Shown here in pieces: positions 27,086 to 36,700 of a stretch of DNA of 64,000 bases (its first letter is position 1; every line of letters begins with the position of its first letter). The notes under the pieces are model-generated. The model saw only the letters and a program-made list of their open reading frames with translations. It did not search any database and was not told the DNA's origin. The stretch is taken from assembly GCA_003222895.1 (NCBI GenBank), contig QHXI01000076.1:1-64000 (forward strand). The letters run 5' to 3'. This DNA is from Acidobacteriota bacterium (GTDB lineage: Bacteria > Acidobacteriota > Blastocatellia > Pyrinomonadales > Pyrinomonadaceae). The position numbers and the translations under genes were made by a program.

Positions 27086-28336
27086 ATGACGCGTCGAATT
27101 CTCTTGTTAGTACTCTGCCCGACCGCAAGCCTTGTCTTGCTTTCATGTCAGCAGATGCCGAATCAACCTGTCGCGACTGAAAACAAACCTGCTGCAAGTT
27201 CGGAAGCAACGAAGAAGGCCGCGGCTTATGACGCCGAAGCCGTCGCCAATCGCTTGATCACCCAAGTCGTGGGCGTGAAGGAGAACGACGTTGTCTTTAT
27301 TAACGGCGGCGTGCGCGATCTGGAGTTGCTCGAAAATCTGAACACCGACACGCGCAAAGCCGGCGCCTGGCCGCTGCTCACGATCAGCAGCGATCGCATG
27401 GGCAAGAAATACTATGAAGAAGTTCCCGAGAAATACGATACGCAAGCGCCCGATCTCGATCTGAAGTTGGCGACGCTCCCAACCGTATCGATCAGCATCG
27501 ACGCCAATGAGAGTGAGGGGTTGCTCGCTGACGTCTCGCCAACGCGGCTTGCGAATACTGCTAAAGCCGGACAGCCGGTGGGCGATCTCTACCTAAAACG
27601 AAATGTTCGCTCAGTCGCGATTGGCAACGATCTCTATCCGACTGAATGGCGCGCCAAGCGTTATGGCATTTCGTTGGACGAGCTGACGAAGGCTTTTTGG
27701 GCGGCGGTGAATACGGATTACTCGGGTGTGCAGGCGACCGGCGAGAAAGTTAAGACAACTCTGTCGACTGGAAAAGAACTTCACATTACCAGCCCCGAAG
27801 GAACCGATCTGAAACTTAAGATCGAGGCACGGCCCTTCTTCGTCAGTGATGGAATCATTTCTGCCGAGGACGTTCAGAAAGGTGGACCAGCGGTTTCTGT
27901 CTATCTGCCTGCCGGTGAAGTTTACTCGACGCCTGTCGCCGGAAGCGGTGACGGAAAAGTTGTGATTGCGCAAACCTTTTACCAGGGCAAAGAGATCACG
28001 AATCTGACGCTGATGTTTGCCGGCGGAAAGATGACGTCAATGACCGGGAGCGGCGCGGGATTCGATCCATTCAAGAAGGCGTACGACGCGACCACCGATT
28101 CCAGCAAAGATTTGCTGAGTTACATCGATTTCGGCATCAATCCGAATCTGAAAATTTGGCCGGCAAGCAAACTCGGCAATTGGGTGCAAGCCGGAATGGT
28201 CAGTATCGGGACCGGAAATAACACCTGGGCCGGAGGTGATAACAAGGCTGCGTTCGACGCAGGCGGTCATCTCGGCGGCTGCACGGTGACGCTGGATGGA
28301 AAGACGATTATCGAGAAGGGTGAGTGGAAAAGTTAG
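27086..28336 (+). CDS. Lipoprotein related to M29 aminopeptidases
   Basis: A 416-residue protein with a lipoprotein signal peptide (lipobox LLSC, lipidated Cys at residue 21), so it is membrane-anchored outside the cytoplasm. The body resembles M29 (AmpS/thermophilic) metalloaminopeptidases: the PAGEVYSTPVAGSGDGKVVI segment matches the metal-ligand Glu region, YIDFGINPNLKI matches the ELGIGLNP motif, and GGHLGGC is near the end. M29 enzymes are normally cytosolic, so an exported lipoprotein is unusual. GAGGAG lies five bases before the ATG. It diverges from the OPT transporter. Confidence 0.75.
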   Translation: MTRRILLLVLCPTASLVLLSCQQMPNQPVATENKPAASSEATKKAAAYDAEAVANRLITQVVGVKENDVVFINGGVRDLELLENLNTDTRKAGAWPLLTISSDRMGKKYYEEVPEKYDTQAPDLDLKLATLPTVSISIDANESEGLLADVSPTRLANTAKAGQPVGDLYLKRNVRSVAIGNDLYPTEWRAKRYGISLDELTKAFWAAVNTDYSGVQATGEKVKTTLSTGKELHITSPEGTDLKLKIEARPFFVSDGIISAEDVQKGGPAVSVYLPAGEVYSTPVAGSGDGKVVIAQTFYQGKEITNLTLMFAGGKMTSMTGSGAGFDPFKKAYDATTDSSKDLLSYIDFGINPNLKIWPASKLGNWVQAGMVSIGTGNNTWAGGDNKAAFDAGGHLGGCTVTLDGKTIIEKGEWKS

Positions 28337-28384
28337 ACCGCAGGAAGCAGGAAGGAGCGGACGAGCCTTCTGCCAAGACAAATA

Positions 28385-28419
28385 AATAAAGCGGAGACTC
28401 GAAATGTCTCCGCTTTATT
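28385..28419. terminator. Bidirectional rho-independent terminator
   Basis: A perfect 14-bp stem (AATAAAGCGGAGAC with GTCTCCGCTTTATT) with a seven-base loop sits between the convergent M29-like lipoprotein and the VWFA gene. The A-rich and T-rich ends of the stem give a U-tract on either strand. Confidence 0.9.
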
Positions 28420-28450
28420 ATTTACGAGTCTTCTGCTTTCTGTCTTCTGC

Positions 28451-29716
28451 CTACTGCTTTCCGCCTCCGGTCTTACCACCGCTTGCAGCATCAGGTTTCG
28501 GCGCGTTGTAAACTTCGCGGGCGCGCACGACATAGGCTTTATCGTCATACTGGCCGTCGCCATCGACATCGACCTTTACGACGATCTTGTGCGACTTGCC
28601 GTCGGCAATGTCATCTGGTTTGAAACCAAGGCTGTACTGACTGCGAAGCAGCGCATTAATCGATCCGAGTACGTCCGGCAATTCACCTTCGAAGGTCACG
28701 GGATAAAAAGCGCCGCCGCTTTCCTTGGCGAAAGTCTTCATCGTGTTGTCGGCTTGCAGGAATGTCATGCGATCGATCGGAATGCCACCGATGTTGGAGC
28801 CACGACCGGGATCCATCAAGTCACCATACTTCTTCACAAATAACTGTCCGGTGCCGACGATGTAGATCGGAATGCCGGCGTTCTGCACGATCTTACGCGC
28901 CTGGTCCATGTTGATCTTGCTGAACGTGTCGAGCCCCGAAGCCACCAGCAACACCGCTTTGCGCCGGCCTCCAGGCACGGAGACCATGCCCGAATACTCC
29001 GTCGTGCGTTCCTTGGCATTTTCTAACACGACCGAATCACCGCGTCCGCCGACGAGCGTCAACTTTAACGCATCGTAAAGATTGCTTTCGCTGAAAGCGG
29101 GTTGGTTGTGTAACAGCAAACTGATGACTTGCTGAATTCGGTTCGGATCGTTTGTGAAATCGGTAAGCGGCGTTGGCCGCATATCATAGGCAATCACTGA
29201 AACGAAATCTTCCGGTTTGATGAACTGCGACAGGAACATCGCCGTGGGACGAATAACTTCATTCTGGCCTTCTTCCATGCCACCGCTCCCGAAATAGCCG
29301 ATGCGTTGCGCGGTCCTGCTATATTCGACCACCAACGAAACTGTAATTGGAGCTTCGGGAGTCGAAAAGTTCGTAATGTCTTTCTTTACGCCATCGACGA
29401 AAATCGCAAAGTTGCTTTGCTTCAACTTGAGTTGTGGCTGGCCGGTCTTCTTGTTGTAAACGACCGCATCGACGTTGACGAGGTTTGTAGTTACCGAAAC
29501 CTTCTCAGCTTCCTGCGGCTTGCCGACGAGATCGGGCGGCAAAGGCTCTTGCTTTTGTTCGTCGGTTTGGCCCTCGGGCGGTCGCTTGTTCTTTTTTTGA
29601 TCGGAAGCGGGTGGTTGGCGGCGAGCCTGCGCATAGACAAACGAAGTTGCGCTAACTGCAAAACTAAACACGATTCCGGCGATTAGAGCGAGACGGAGAG
29701 AAAAATTCCTATTCAT
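28451..29716 (-). CDS. Secreted VWFA-related protein of the acidobacterial type
   Basis: A 421-residue exported protein (signal peptide about residues 1-29, ending near FVYAQA), then a charged linker, then a von Willebrand A-like domain. The pattern VTTNLVNVDAVVYNKKTGQ, NFAIFVDGVKKDITNF, SLYDALKLTL and YSLGFKPDDIADGKSHKIVV is that of the VWFA-related family abundant in Acidobacteriota. The usual DxSxS metal site is replaced by EYSRT, so metal binding is doubtful. The C-terminus is Gly/Lys-rich. I use ATG 29716 (AGGA about seven bases upstream). Role unknown. Confidence 0.85.
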   Translation of the reverse strand: MNRNFSLRLALIAGIVFSFAVSATSFVYAQARRQPPASDQKKNKRPPEGQTDEQKQEPLPPDLVGKPQEAEKVSVTTNLVNVDAVVYNKKTGQPQLKLKQSNFAIFVDGVKKDITNFSTPEAPITVSLVVEYSRTAQRIGYFGSGGMEEGQNEVIRPTAMFLSQFIKPEDFVSVIAYDMRPTPLTDFTNDPNRIQQVISLLLHNQPAFSESNLYDALKLTLVGGRGDSVVLENAKERTTEYSGMVSVPGGRRKAVLLVASGLDTFSKINMDQARKIVQNAGIPIYIVGTGQLFVKKYGDLMDPGRGSNIGGIPIDRMTFLQADNTMKTFAKESGGAFYPVTFEGELPDVLGSINALLRSQYSLGFKPDDIADGKSHKIVVKVDVDGDGQYDDKAYVVRAREVYNAPKPDAASGGKTGGGKQ

Positions 29717-29853
29717 AGCAATCCTTTTCTGGAAACCGAGGCAGGCCGAATTCAACTGAAGCGACTATATGGCGCTCTCGCGAGCGCGGTCAAGCTGGCC
29801 CGATTGCGACCTGAGAGTTTGTGATGCGGGATTTGGGGCGCAAGTTGGCAAGA

Positions 29854-29985
29854 ATTTGGAGCGCGGTGGCAAGCACCGGGGTCCCCGGCGCGGCAGCCGC
29901 GCTGGGGTGGTCGTCGCGCGACACCGCTTTGGATGATCTCAATTCATTGAAAGCGCCGTCGCCGCTCCGCCGGCGCACTCCAAAT
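29854..29985. repeat. Palindromic repeat element (ATTTGGAG ... CTCCAAAT)
   Basis: Terminal inverted repeats ATTTGGAG (29854-29861) and CTCCAAAT (29978-29985) bound a 132-bp GC-rich element with a nested imperfect palindrome (GACACCGCTTT against AAAGCGCCGTC). The layout is that of palindromic intergenic elements with the core TTTGGAG...GCGGTG that I know from Acidobacteriota and Verrucomicrobiota genomes. It fills most of the gap downstream of the LecA-like gene. Confidence 0.7.
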
Positions 29986-29987
29986 AC

Positions 29988-30764
29988 TTATCGTGAGCCG
30001 CTTGCCTCGGCTTCGATCACGACGTCGAACGTGCCCGAGTTATCGCTCAGATTTCCTTCGTTTACGCCCAGAAACAGCACGCCATCGCGCTGCGCGACAA
30101 AATCGCGGCCGCGACCAACGAAGATAAAGTCGTCATTATCGTCGCCGATGACGGCGATTAGGCCGCCCGTCGGTTGATTGCGCATCAGCTTGTCCCGGTC
30201 GGGAATATTCGGCAGACCATCCGCGGTCGCCGAACGATTATTGCCGAGACTTACCCGGCCTGACGCGCTGATCCGCAGGCGCTGGCCGCGACGAACCACC
30301 AGGCCGCTGTTCGTCCATCCGTTGCTCGAGTTATCAGCGCGCACGCGCACGTTGACTTGAAAGAACGTCGGATTCGAACTCGTCGGCGGATTGTTGGTCT
30401 GCGTATTGGTCGGAGGTTGATAGCTCGGCTGATTATTCGTGGGTTGATTGTTCGTCGGCTGCTGATACGGAGGCTGATAAGTCGGTTGCGAGGTGTTGCC
30501 GCTAGTGTCATCCGTTGGGCCGCTGGCATTTCCGGCGGAATCAAATTCGATCGAATCCACGTCTTCCATGTAGACGGTGATGCGGCTCTTGCGACCACGC
30601 GCGCCTGACCCGACCATAATCGTGAATTGCTCGTTCTTGAAACTAACAATCTGCCCGCGAATGACGCTGCCGTCCTTCAAACGAATGGTGTCGGCCAGAA
30701 CGACTAAGCCGGCAGCGAAGACGAGCGCAACAACTATGAGGCGGCGAACGAAAAACTTTTTCAT
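29988..30764 (-). CDS. Secreted protein with C-terminal LecA-like domain
   Basis: About 258 residues: a signal peptide (VVALVFAAGLVVLA), a short beta domain starting TIRLKDGSVIRGQIVSF, a long Pro/Gln/Asn/Thr-rich linker (residues about 90-135), and a C-terminal domain resembling the galactose-binding lectin LecA (PA-IL) fold: NGWTNSGLVVRRGQRLRISA, then LIAVIGDDNDDFIFVG and GVLFLGVNEGNLSDNSGTF. The calcium-site residues near NEGNLSDNSG are plausible. The second of two tandem ATGs (30764) is better spaced from GGAGG. Possibly a cell-surface carbohydrate binder. Confidence 0.72.
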   Translation of the reverse strand: MKKFFVRRLIVVALVFAAGLVVLADTIRLKDGSVIRGQIVSFKNEQFTIMVGSGARGRKSRITVYMEDVDSIEFDSAGNASGPTDDTSGNTSQPTYQPPYQQPTNNQPTNNQPSYQPPTNTQTNNPPTSSNPTFFQVNVRVRADNSSNGWTNSGLVVRRGQRLRISASGRVSLGNNRSATADGLPNIPDRDKLMRNQPTGGLIAVIGDDNDDFIFVGRGRDFVAQRDGVLFLGVNEGNLSDNSGTFDVVIEAEASGSR

Positions 30765-31008
30765 CATGACCTCCAGTAAGGAAACCGAACTTTTCTTGTC
30801 AGTATTGCTTGTGACGGATCAGTCGCGAGGAGAGACAGCGAAACTAAGAGACGAAAACACCGAGGCTTCGTGAGCGAGGGCCTGATTTCGAGACCGCGCG
30901 GCATTAAGAAACGTCGCAAACTCCCATCTCTTCAATCTAACGAGCGGAAGTTTACCACAACCACGCGCGAACAGTAGTCGTTAATTAGCGGACGCGTTCT
31001 GGAAGTTT

Positions 31009-31695
31009 TCAATGCGACGTGTCGTCGGTGTGCAGCGCGGAAACCATCAAAGTTCGCAATGCATTCTGATAAGCCGCTTGCGAATCTGATTGGTAAGGAA
31101 CGACGGCGTAGTGAATTCGCGCGCCTGAAACACTGAAGAAACTGTGATATGCGAGATAGTGTTTGCTTGCGGTCAAAGTTCGCAACGTCGAATGCAAACT
31201 TGGATCGAGAAATACAAAATAGACTGCATCGCTTTGCGGTTCACCGAGTTGTCCGCCATTGAACAGATCCGTCAACACATCCTGAATTTGCAAGTCGCTG
31301 ATATTCCGATCGCCGGCAACATCGAGTCTCTCCAGACTAAAGGTTGGACCGAATCGATTGCTTATTCCTGCCTCAGTAACTTCGTCCATTTGCGCGTGAT
31401 CGCGAATCGTCGAAAGCAACTTGCTCAATCTTGTTTCGCGGGCGCGCAGCGAAGTATCGGCCCAGCCCGGGCCAAGAAAAATGCTGTATTGAGAGAAATC
31501 CGAGACGTTGGTTTGACCCGGTTTCACCAGGCCCGTCAATGGGCCACTCGCTGGTTGGATCAAAAAAGCCTGGCCGCCATCTTCATTGAGAACCACCTTC
31601 TCGCGCTGGTCCTGCCGCTCTTGCGGCCATGGCTGTTGCGCGGAAGCGATTGCCGCGCAAGCCAGAATGATTGGAGCAATAAGCTTAATTCGCAT
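31009..31695 (-). CDS. Unrecognised secreted protein
   Basis: A 228-residue protein with a clear signal peptide (IAPIILACAAIASA) and a good ribosome binding site (GGGAG). The mature part has alternating strands and helices, with hydrophobic runs at about 150-200 (AVYFVFLDPS, LAYHSFFSVSGARIHYAVVPYQ). I do not recognise a family. It begins 14 bases after the Ig-like protein gene, which itself follows the NRPS genes by 13 bases, so it appears to be the last gene of the NRPS minus-strand operon. Confidence 0.65.
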   Translation of the reverse strand: MRIKLIAPIILACAAIASAQQPWPQERQDQREKVVLNEDGGQAFLIQPASGPLTGLVKPGQTNVSDFSQYSIFLGPGWADTSLRARETRLSKLLSTIRDHAQMDEVTEAGISNRFGPTFSLERLDVAGDRNISDLQIQDVLTDLFNGGQLGEPQSDAVYFVFLDPSLHSTLRTLTASKHYLAYHSFFSVSGARIHYAVVPYQSDSQAAYQNALRTLMVSALHTDDTSH

Positions 31696-31709
31696 ACTCT
31701 CTCCCAGGA

Positions 31710-33775
31710 TTACGGAGTCATTGCATTCAGCGCAAAGTCATCGACGACGAATGACGTCTTCAAACTCGAATCTTCCACGCCGATCAAATAGATTTGAATC
31801 GCCTGGCCTTTGTATGAACTCAAATCGAAAGTAACTTGCGTAAACCCCGTCGCCGCGTTCAGGTTCGAATAGGTTGCCAGCGTCGCCAACACTGAACCCG
31901 AGGAATTTCGCACCTGCACTTTGAGCGTGTCGTACGAAGTCGTCGCGGTCGTCTCAGTCGTGTCGATGTGCAGCCAGAAAGTCAGCGATGCCGCGGTCGC
32001 CGTCGATGGAATCGTCACCGATTGCTGCAAGGTATCTGTATGAACCGAGCCGTAACCATTCAACCAGGCCTTCCACGATCCGCTGTGCGCAGCTTCAAAG
32101 GCGGAGTTATCAATCACTGAGCTAGTAACCGACCACGGCGCGGGATTCGATGGACCGTTCTCGAAACCTGGATTGCCGAGCAACTGCTGTGTCGTGCCGC
32201 CGCCGCTGCTGTTTACGGTCAGGCTGATCGTCGTCGAATGTGTTTGTCCGCCGCCCGTGCCGGTTATCGTGACGCTGTAAGTTCCGGTTGCCGTGGCGCT
32301 GCCTGCCAGGAAGGTGACTGTCGACGATCCGTTGCCGGGCGCGGCGATCGACGCCGGATTGAAATTGGCAGTTGCGCCTGCGGGTAAACCCGAGGCTGAA
32401 AGCGCGATCGCAGAACTAAAGGCGCCTGAGATCGTCGTCGTAATGGTTGAATTCGCCGAACTCGCCTGGACCATCGATACGGCCGAAGGATTTGTCGAAA
32501 TAGCAAAGTCGCCAGCCGCTCCTGACGTGCTCGCATTCAAAGCAAAATCGTCAACGATGAAGGATGTCTGCAAGCTGCTGTTCTCAGTGCCTGCGAGATA
32601 GATCTGAATTGATTGCCCTTTGAATGACGTGAGGTCAAACGAAACTTGAGTGAAGTCGGCGATCGGATTCAGGTTCGAATACGTCGCTAACGTCGTCAGC
32701 ACCGCGCCCGACGAATTACGAATCTGAACTTGCATTATATCGTTCGCCGCCGTGGTCGTCGTTTCTTTCGTATCGATGTGCAGCCAGAACGAAAGTGTCG
32801 CGCTCGCGACATTCGCAGGGATGCTCACGGTCTGAAACACTGTGTCGGTATGTGCGCTGCCATAACCGTCGAGCCAGGCCTTCCAGGATCCGGTGTGCGA
32901 CGCTCGATTACTTGAGTTGTCGATCACGGCGGCAGTCACAATCCACGGTCCGGGATTCGCTGATCCATTTTCAAATCCGGGATTGCCCAATAGTTGCTGT
33001 GTCGAGCTGCCACCGCTCGTGACGGTCAAATTGATCGTAATCGAATGCGTCTGTCCGCCGCCCGATCCGGTAACCACCAAATTGTACGTGCCTGCCGGCG
33101 TCGAAGCTCCCGCCGTGATCGTCAACAAAGACGTACCCGAACCCGGCGCAGAAATGGACGACTGGCTGAAATTGGCCGTCGCTCCCGCCGGCAATCCGGA
33201 AATTGAAAGCGAAACAGTCGTGTTGAATGGTCCTGAGAGTGCCGACGTGATCGCGGATGTTGTCGCGCCGCCCTGCGCGGCCGTCAACGACTGTGGTGAA
33301 GCAGACAACGCGAAGGTCGAGTCGAAAGTGATGTCGAGAATTGGATGTAACTCGATTCCGTTTGACGCCTGTCCCGTCTGTCCTTCGAGATAATCAAAGA
33401 ATCCAACTCCGGTAATGCGCACCGGCACGTCAACATTCTGAAAAGTATCTGTCACCGAAAACATCGCATCAAATTGCGCGCGCGCATGAGCAATGCCCGC
33501 AGCGAACGGACTGCCGGCGGGAATGCAGCTCGGCGAAGGGATCTCAGCAATCATCGTTCGTCCTGCTGAGTCGGCAATCACCATGTGGTAATCAAGGTCG
33601 TACATCAAAGCGTATTTCTTCAGCGTTGCATTGAGCACATAGACTTTCTTTTCCGCCGCTTGCCGCCGATCTTGACGGGCCAGCGCTCGCCTGAGCATTG
33701 ACCAAAGGCTTCAACCGGAATGAACAACAGCAGTAGTCCGATGAGCAGACCGAACTTACCCGGGTTTTTTTTCAT
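31710..33775 (-). CDS. Secreted protein with two tandem Ig/galactose-binding-like units, frameshifted near its start
   Basis: The main frame (31710-33698) has an N-terminal domain (YALMYDLDYHMVIAD, TMIAEIPSPSC) and two tandem units of about 265 residues. Each unit has an Ig-like repeat rich in Ser/Thr/Gly (LPAGATANFS) and a jelly-roll-like domain (LLGNPGFENG, WLHIDT, FIVDDFALN). Unit 1 is about 32508-33314 and unit 2 31713-32507. The signal peptide (FGLLIGLLLLFIPVEAFG, from ATG 33775) and the CSGERWPVKIG segment lie in a different frame. They join near 33660, where roughly 60-70 residues expected in relatives seem to be missing. It starts 13-22 bases after the NRPS stop. Confidence 0.75.
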
Positions 33776-33797
33776 CGTCGTCATGGAATAAACCGCT

Positions 33798-36700
33798 TCA
33801 GTAATTGGCGCAGCTTTTCAGAAGACATGCGCGTAACTCTTCCGCCAGCAGACTCACGCCAGGTTCTTTAATAATGTTCAGGTGATTGCCCGGAATTTCG
33901 TGCGTCTCGATATTTCCGCGCACCAGTTCGCGCCATCCATCTTTCGAGTCGTAATCCGCCGTCAGGTCGCTCGCGAGAAACAACGTCACGTCACCCGAAT
34001 AAATCTGCGGCTCGTAGTCTTTGACTGCCGTGAAGTTGATCTCTTCGATGTTCTTGAGAACCGGAGGCAGCGGCCGGCCGATCTTCTGATAGATCTTGTA
34101 AGCACGACGATAAATTTTGTGCTTCGCTTTCGCCGGGGCGAAACGCAGCTTGGTCGCCAGATATTGCAGCTGGTCTGCCGCGTTCAATCCGCGCAGATTC
34201 GTAAGATGCGACTGCCATTTCCTGGCGCGCCGCGCGAAACGTTGACCGAAAGACGAATTGCCCGGCAACAACTTGAAGTAACCCGCCGGAAAAGTATCGA
34301 GCAAAGCTAACAGCCCGACCTGCTCGCCGGCGGCTTCAAGCTGGCAGGCTATCTCAAACGCGATCGTGCCGCCGGACGATCGACCGCCGAGCAGGTATGG
34401 TCCTTCCGGCTGAATCTCAAGCAGCTCGTTCAGATAATGCCCGGCCATTTCTTTGATCGTGGTGTGCGGCTCTGACTTTCCGTCCAGGCCTTTTGCCTGC
34501 AATCCGTAGAACGGCTGATCCGGACCGAGTAATCGCGCAAGATCGTGATACTCGAGCACGTTGCCGCCCGCGGCGTGAATACAAAAGAACGCCGGGCGCG
34601 CGCCACCGGCTTGAATCGGCACCAACGACGACCACGCGGATTGCCAACCTTCGTCGCGCAAAACGCGCGCGAGCTGTCGCACCGTCGGCGCCTGAAACAA
34701 AGTTGCCAGGGGAAGATTCTTGCCAAAGAGTTTTTCGATTTGCGCGAACAGTTTGACCGCGAGAAGCGAGTGACCACCCAGCTCGAAAAAGTTTTCGTCA
34801 GTTCCAATTGGGTGAACGTTCAGGACTTGTTCCCAAATGCGTGTGAGCTTCAATTCAAGTTCATCCGCCGGCGCCACGAAACTTTTTTCGGCTTCGCGTT
34901 TGAAGTCGCCCGCCGCGGGTAACGCGCGGCGATCCACTTTGCCCATCGGAGAGAGCGGTAACGATTCGAGCACCACAAAAACCGAAGGCACCATGTAATC
35001 GGGCAAACGCTGCTGAAGATATTCGCGGACTTCGCCGGTGGCGACCTCGCCGTTGCGCGGAACGAGATAAGCTGCGAGGTGCTTGTCTCCGCTGTCTTTG
35101 CAAGCGATAACCACGGCTTCACTAACTGCCGGGTGTTCCGCGAGCGCGGCTTCGATCTCGCCAAGCTCAACGCGAAATCCGCGAACCTTAACTTGATTGT
35201 CAACGCGTCCGATGAATTCAATTTCGCCGGTTGCGCGATAACGAACTAGATCGCCGGTGCGATAGAGACGCGAACCGTTTCCTGAAAATGGATCGCGCAC
35301 GAATCGTTCGACGGTTAACTCAGGACGATCCAGATAGCCGCTGGCCAACCCATCGCCGCCGATGAAAAGTTCACCCGGCACGCCGACCGGCGCCGGATTC
35401 ATTTTCTTGTCGAGTACGTAAACAGACGTGTTCGCGATCGGAAATCCGATCGGCACTGAGCCGTTTACTTTCGCCAGATCGTCGACGGGATAACAGCACG
35501 TGAACGTCGTGTTCTCAGTCGGACCATAACCATTGATGAAGCGACAGCTTTTCAGATCGTTCACAACTTTTTTAACGTGCGGAACGGAAAGCACGTCGCC
35601 GCCCGCGAGCAATTGATGCAGCCCGCGCAGATCGTCGAAATGATTTTCGACCATTAAATGAAACAGCCCGGCAGTCAGCCACAGCGTCGTGACCTGGTGA
35701 CGTTTGATTGCCGCGCCCAACTCTTTCAATGAAGGAGTGCCCGCAGGCAGCAGCACCAAACGCGCGCCATTCAGCAGGCTGCCCCAAATCTCGAAGGTCG
35801 ACGCGTCAAACGAAATCGTCGAGCACTGCAGAAAAACTTCCTCGGGCGAGAACGATGCATAGTTCGTGTTCTTCACCAGCCGCACGACGTTGCGATGATT
35901 GACGGTGACGCCCTTCGGCTGTCCGGTCGAGCCCGAGGTGTACATCACATACGCGAGATTGTCCGCCGTCGTGATCGCTTTGGGATTTTGATCGCTCTCG
36001 CGCGCGAGTTCGTCGGCGATTCGATCGAGACAAACAATCTCGGTCCCTGCATCCGGTAAGTTCGCGAGCAGCGAACTCGTCGTCAAAAGCAGCGGCGCGC
36101 CTGAATCCTCCAACATGAATTCCAAACGCGTCTGCGGATAAGCAGGATCGAGCGGAACATACGCGCCGCCGGCTTTCAGGATCGCGAGGATTGCGACAAT
36201 CATCTCCGGCGAACGATTAATGCAGACACCAACGCGCGCATCAGGTGTCACGCCACGATGGCGCAGATAATGAGCGAGTCGATTTGCGCGCGCATTCAAC
36301 TCTGCATAAGTAAGTGACTGATCGTCCCACTCGAGCGCAAACGCATCTGGCGTACTCGAGACTTGCTGCTCGAACAATTCCTGAATGCAGTTGTGCGACG
36401 GATAATTCGTTTTGGTGTTGTTCCACTCAACGAGCAACTGATGACGCTCGCGTTCAGTCAAAAGCGGCAGCTCAGAAATTTTCTGCGCCGGATTTTCGAC
36501 GATGCCTTCGAGCAGCGTGCGAAAGTGGTTGAGCATTCGCGCGATCGTTTCGTTCTCCAAAAGATCGGCGTTCGATTCGAACAGGCAATCCAATTCATCG
36601 CCACGCTCGACCGCATCGAACGTCAGGTCGAAATTCGCCATGATATTATCGACGCGAAAATGCTCGGTCTTCAGTCCGGGCAGTTGCAGCGGCAGAATCT

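Noticed and set aside
30357-30608. Plus-strand frame rich in Arg and Ile (RRLIARLIIRGL)
   Set aside because: It is antisense to the Pro/Gln/Asn-rich linker of the LecA-like protein and reflects that low-complexity stretch.
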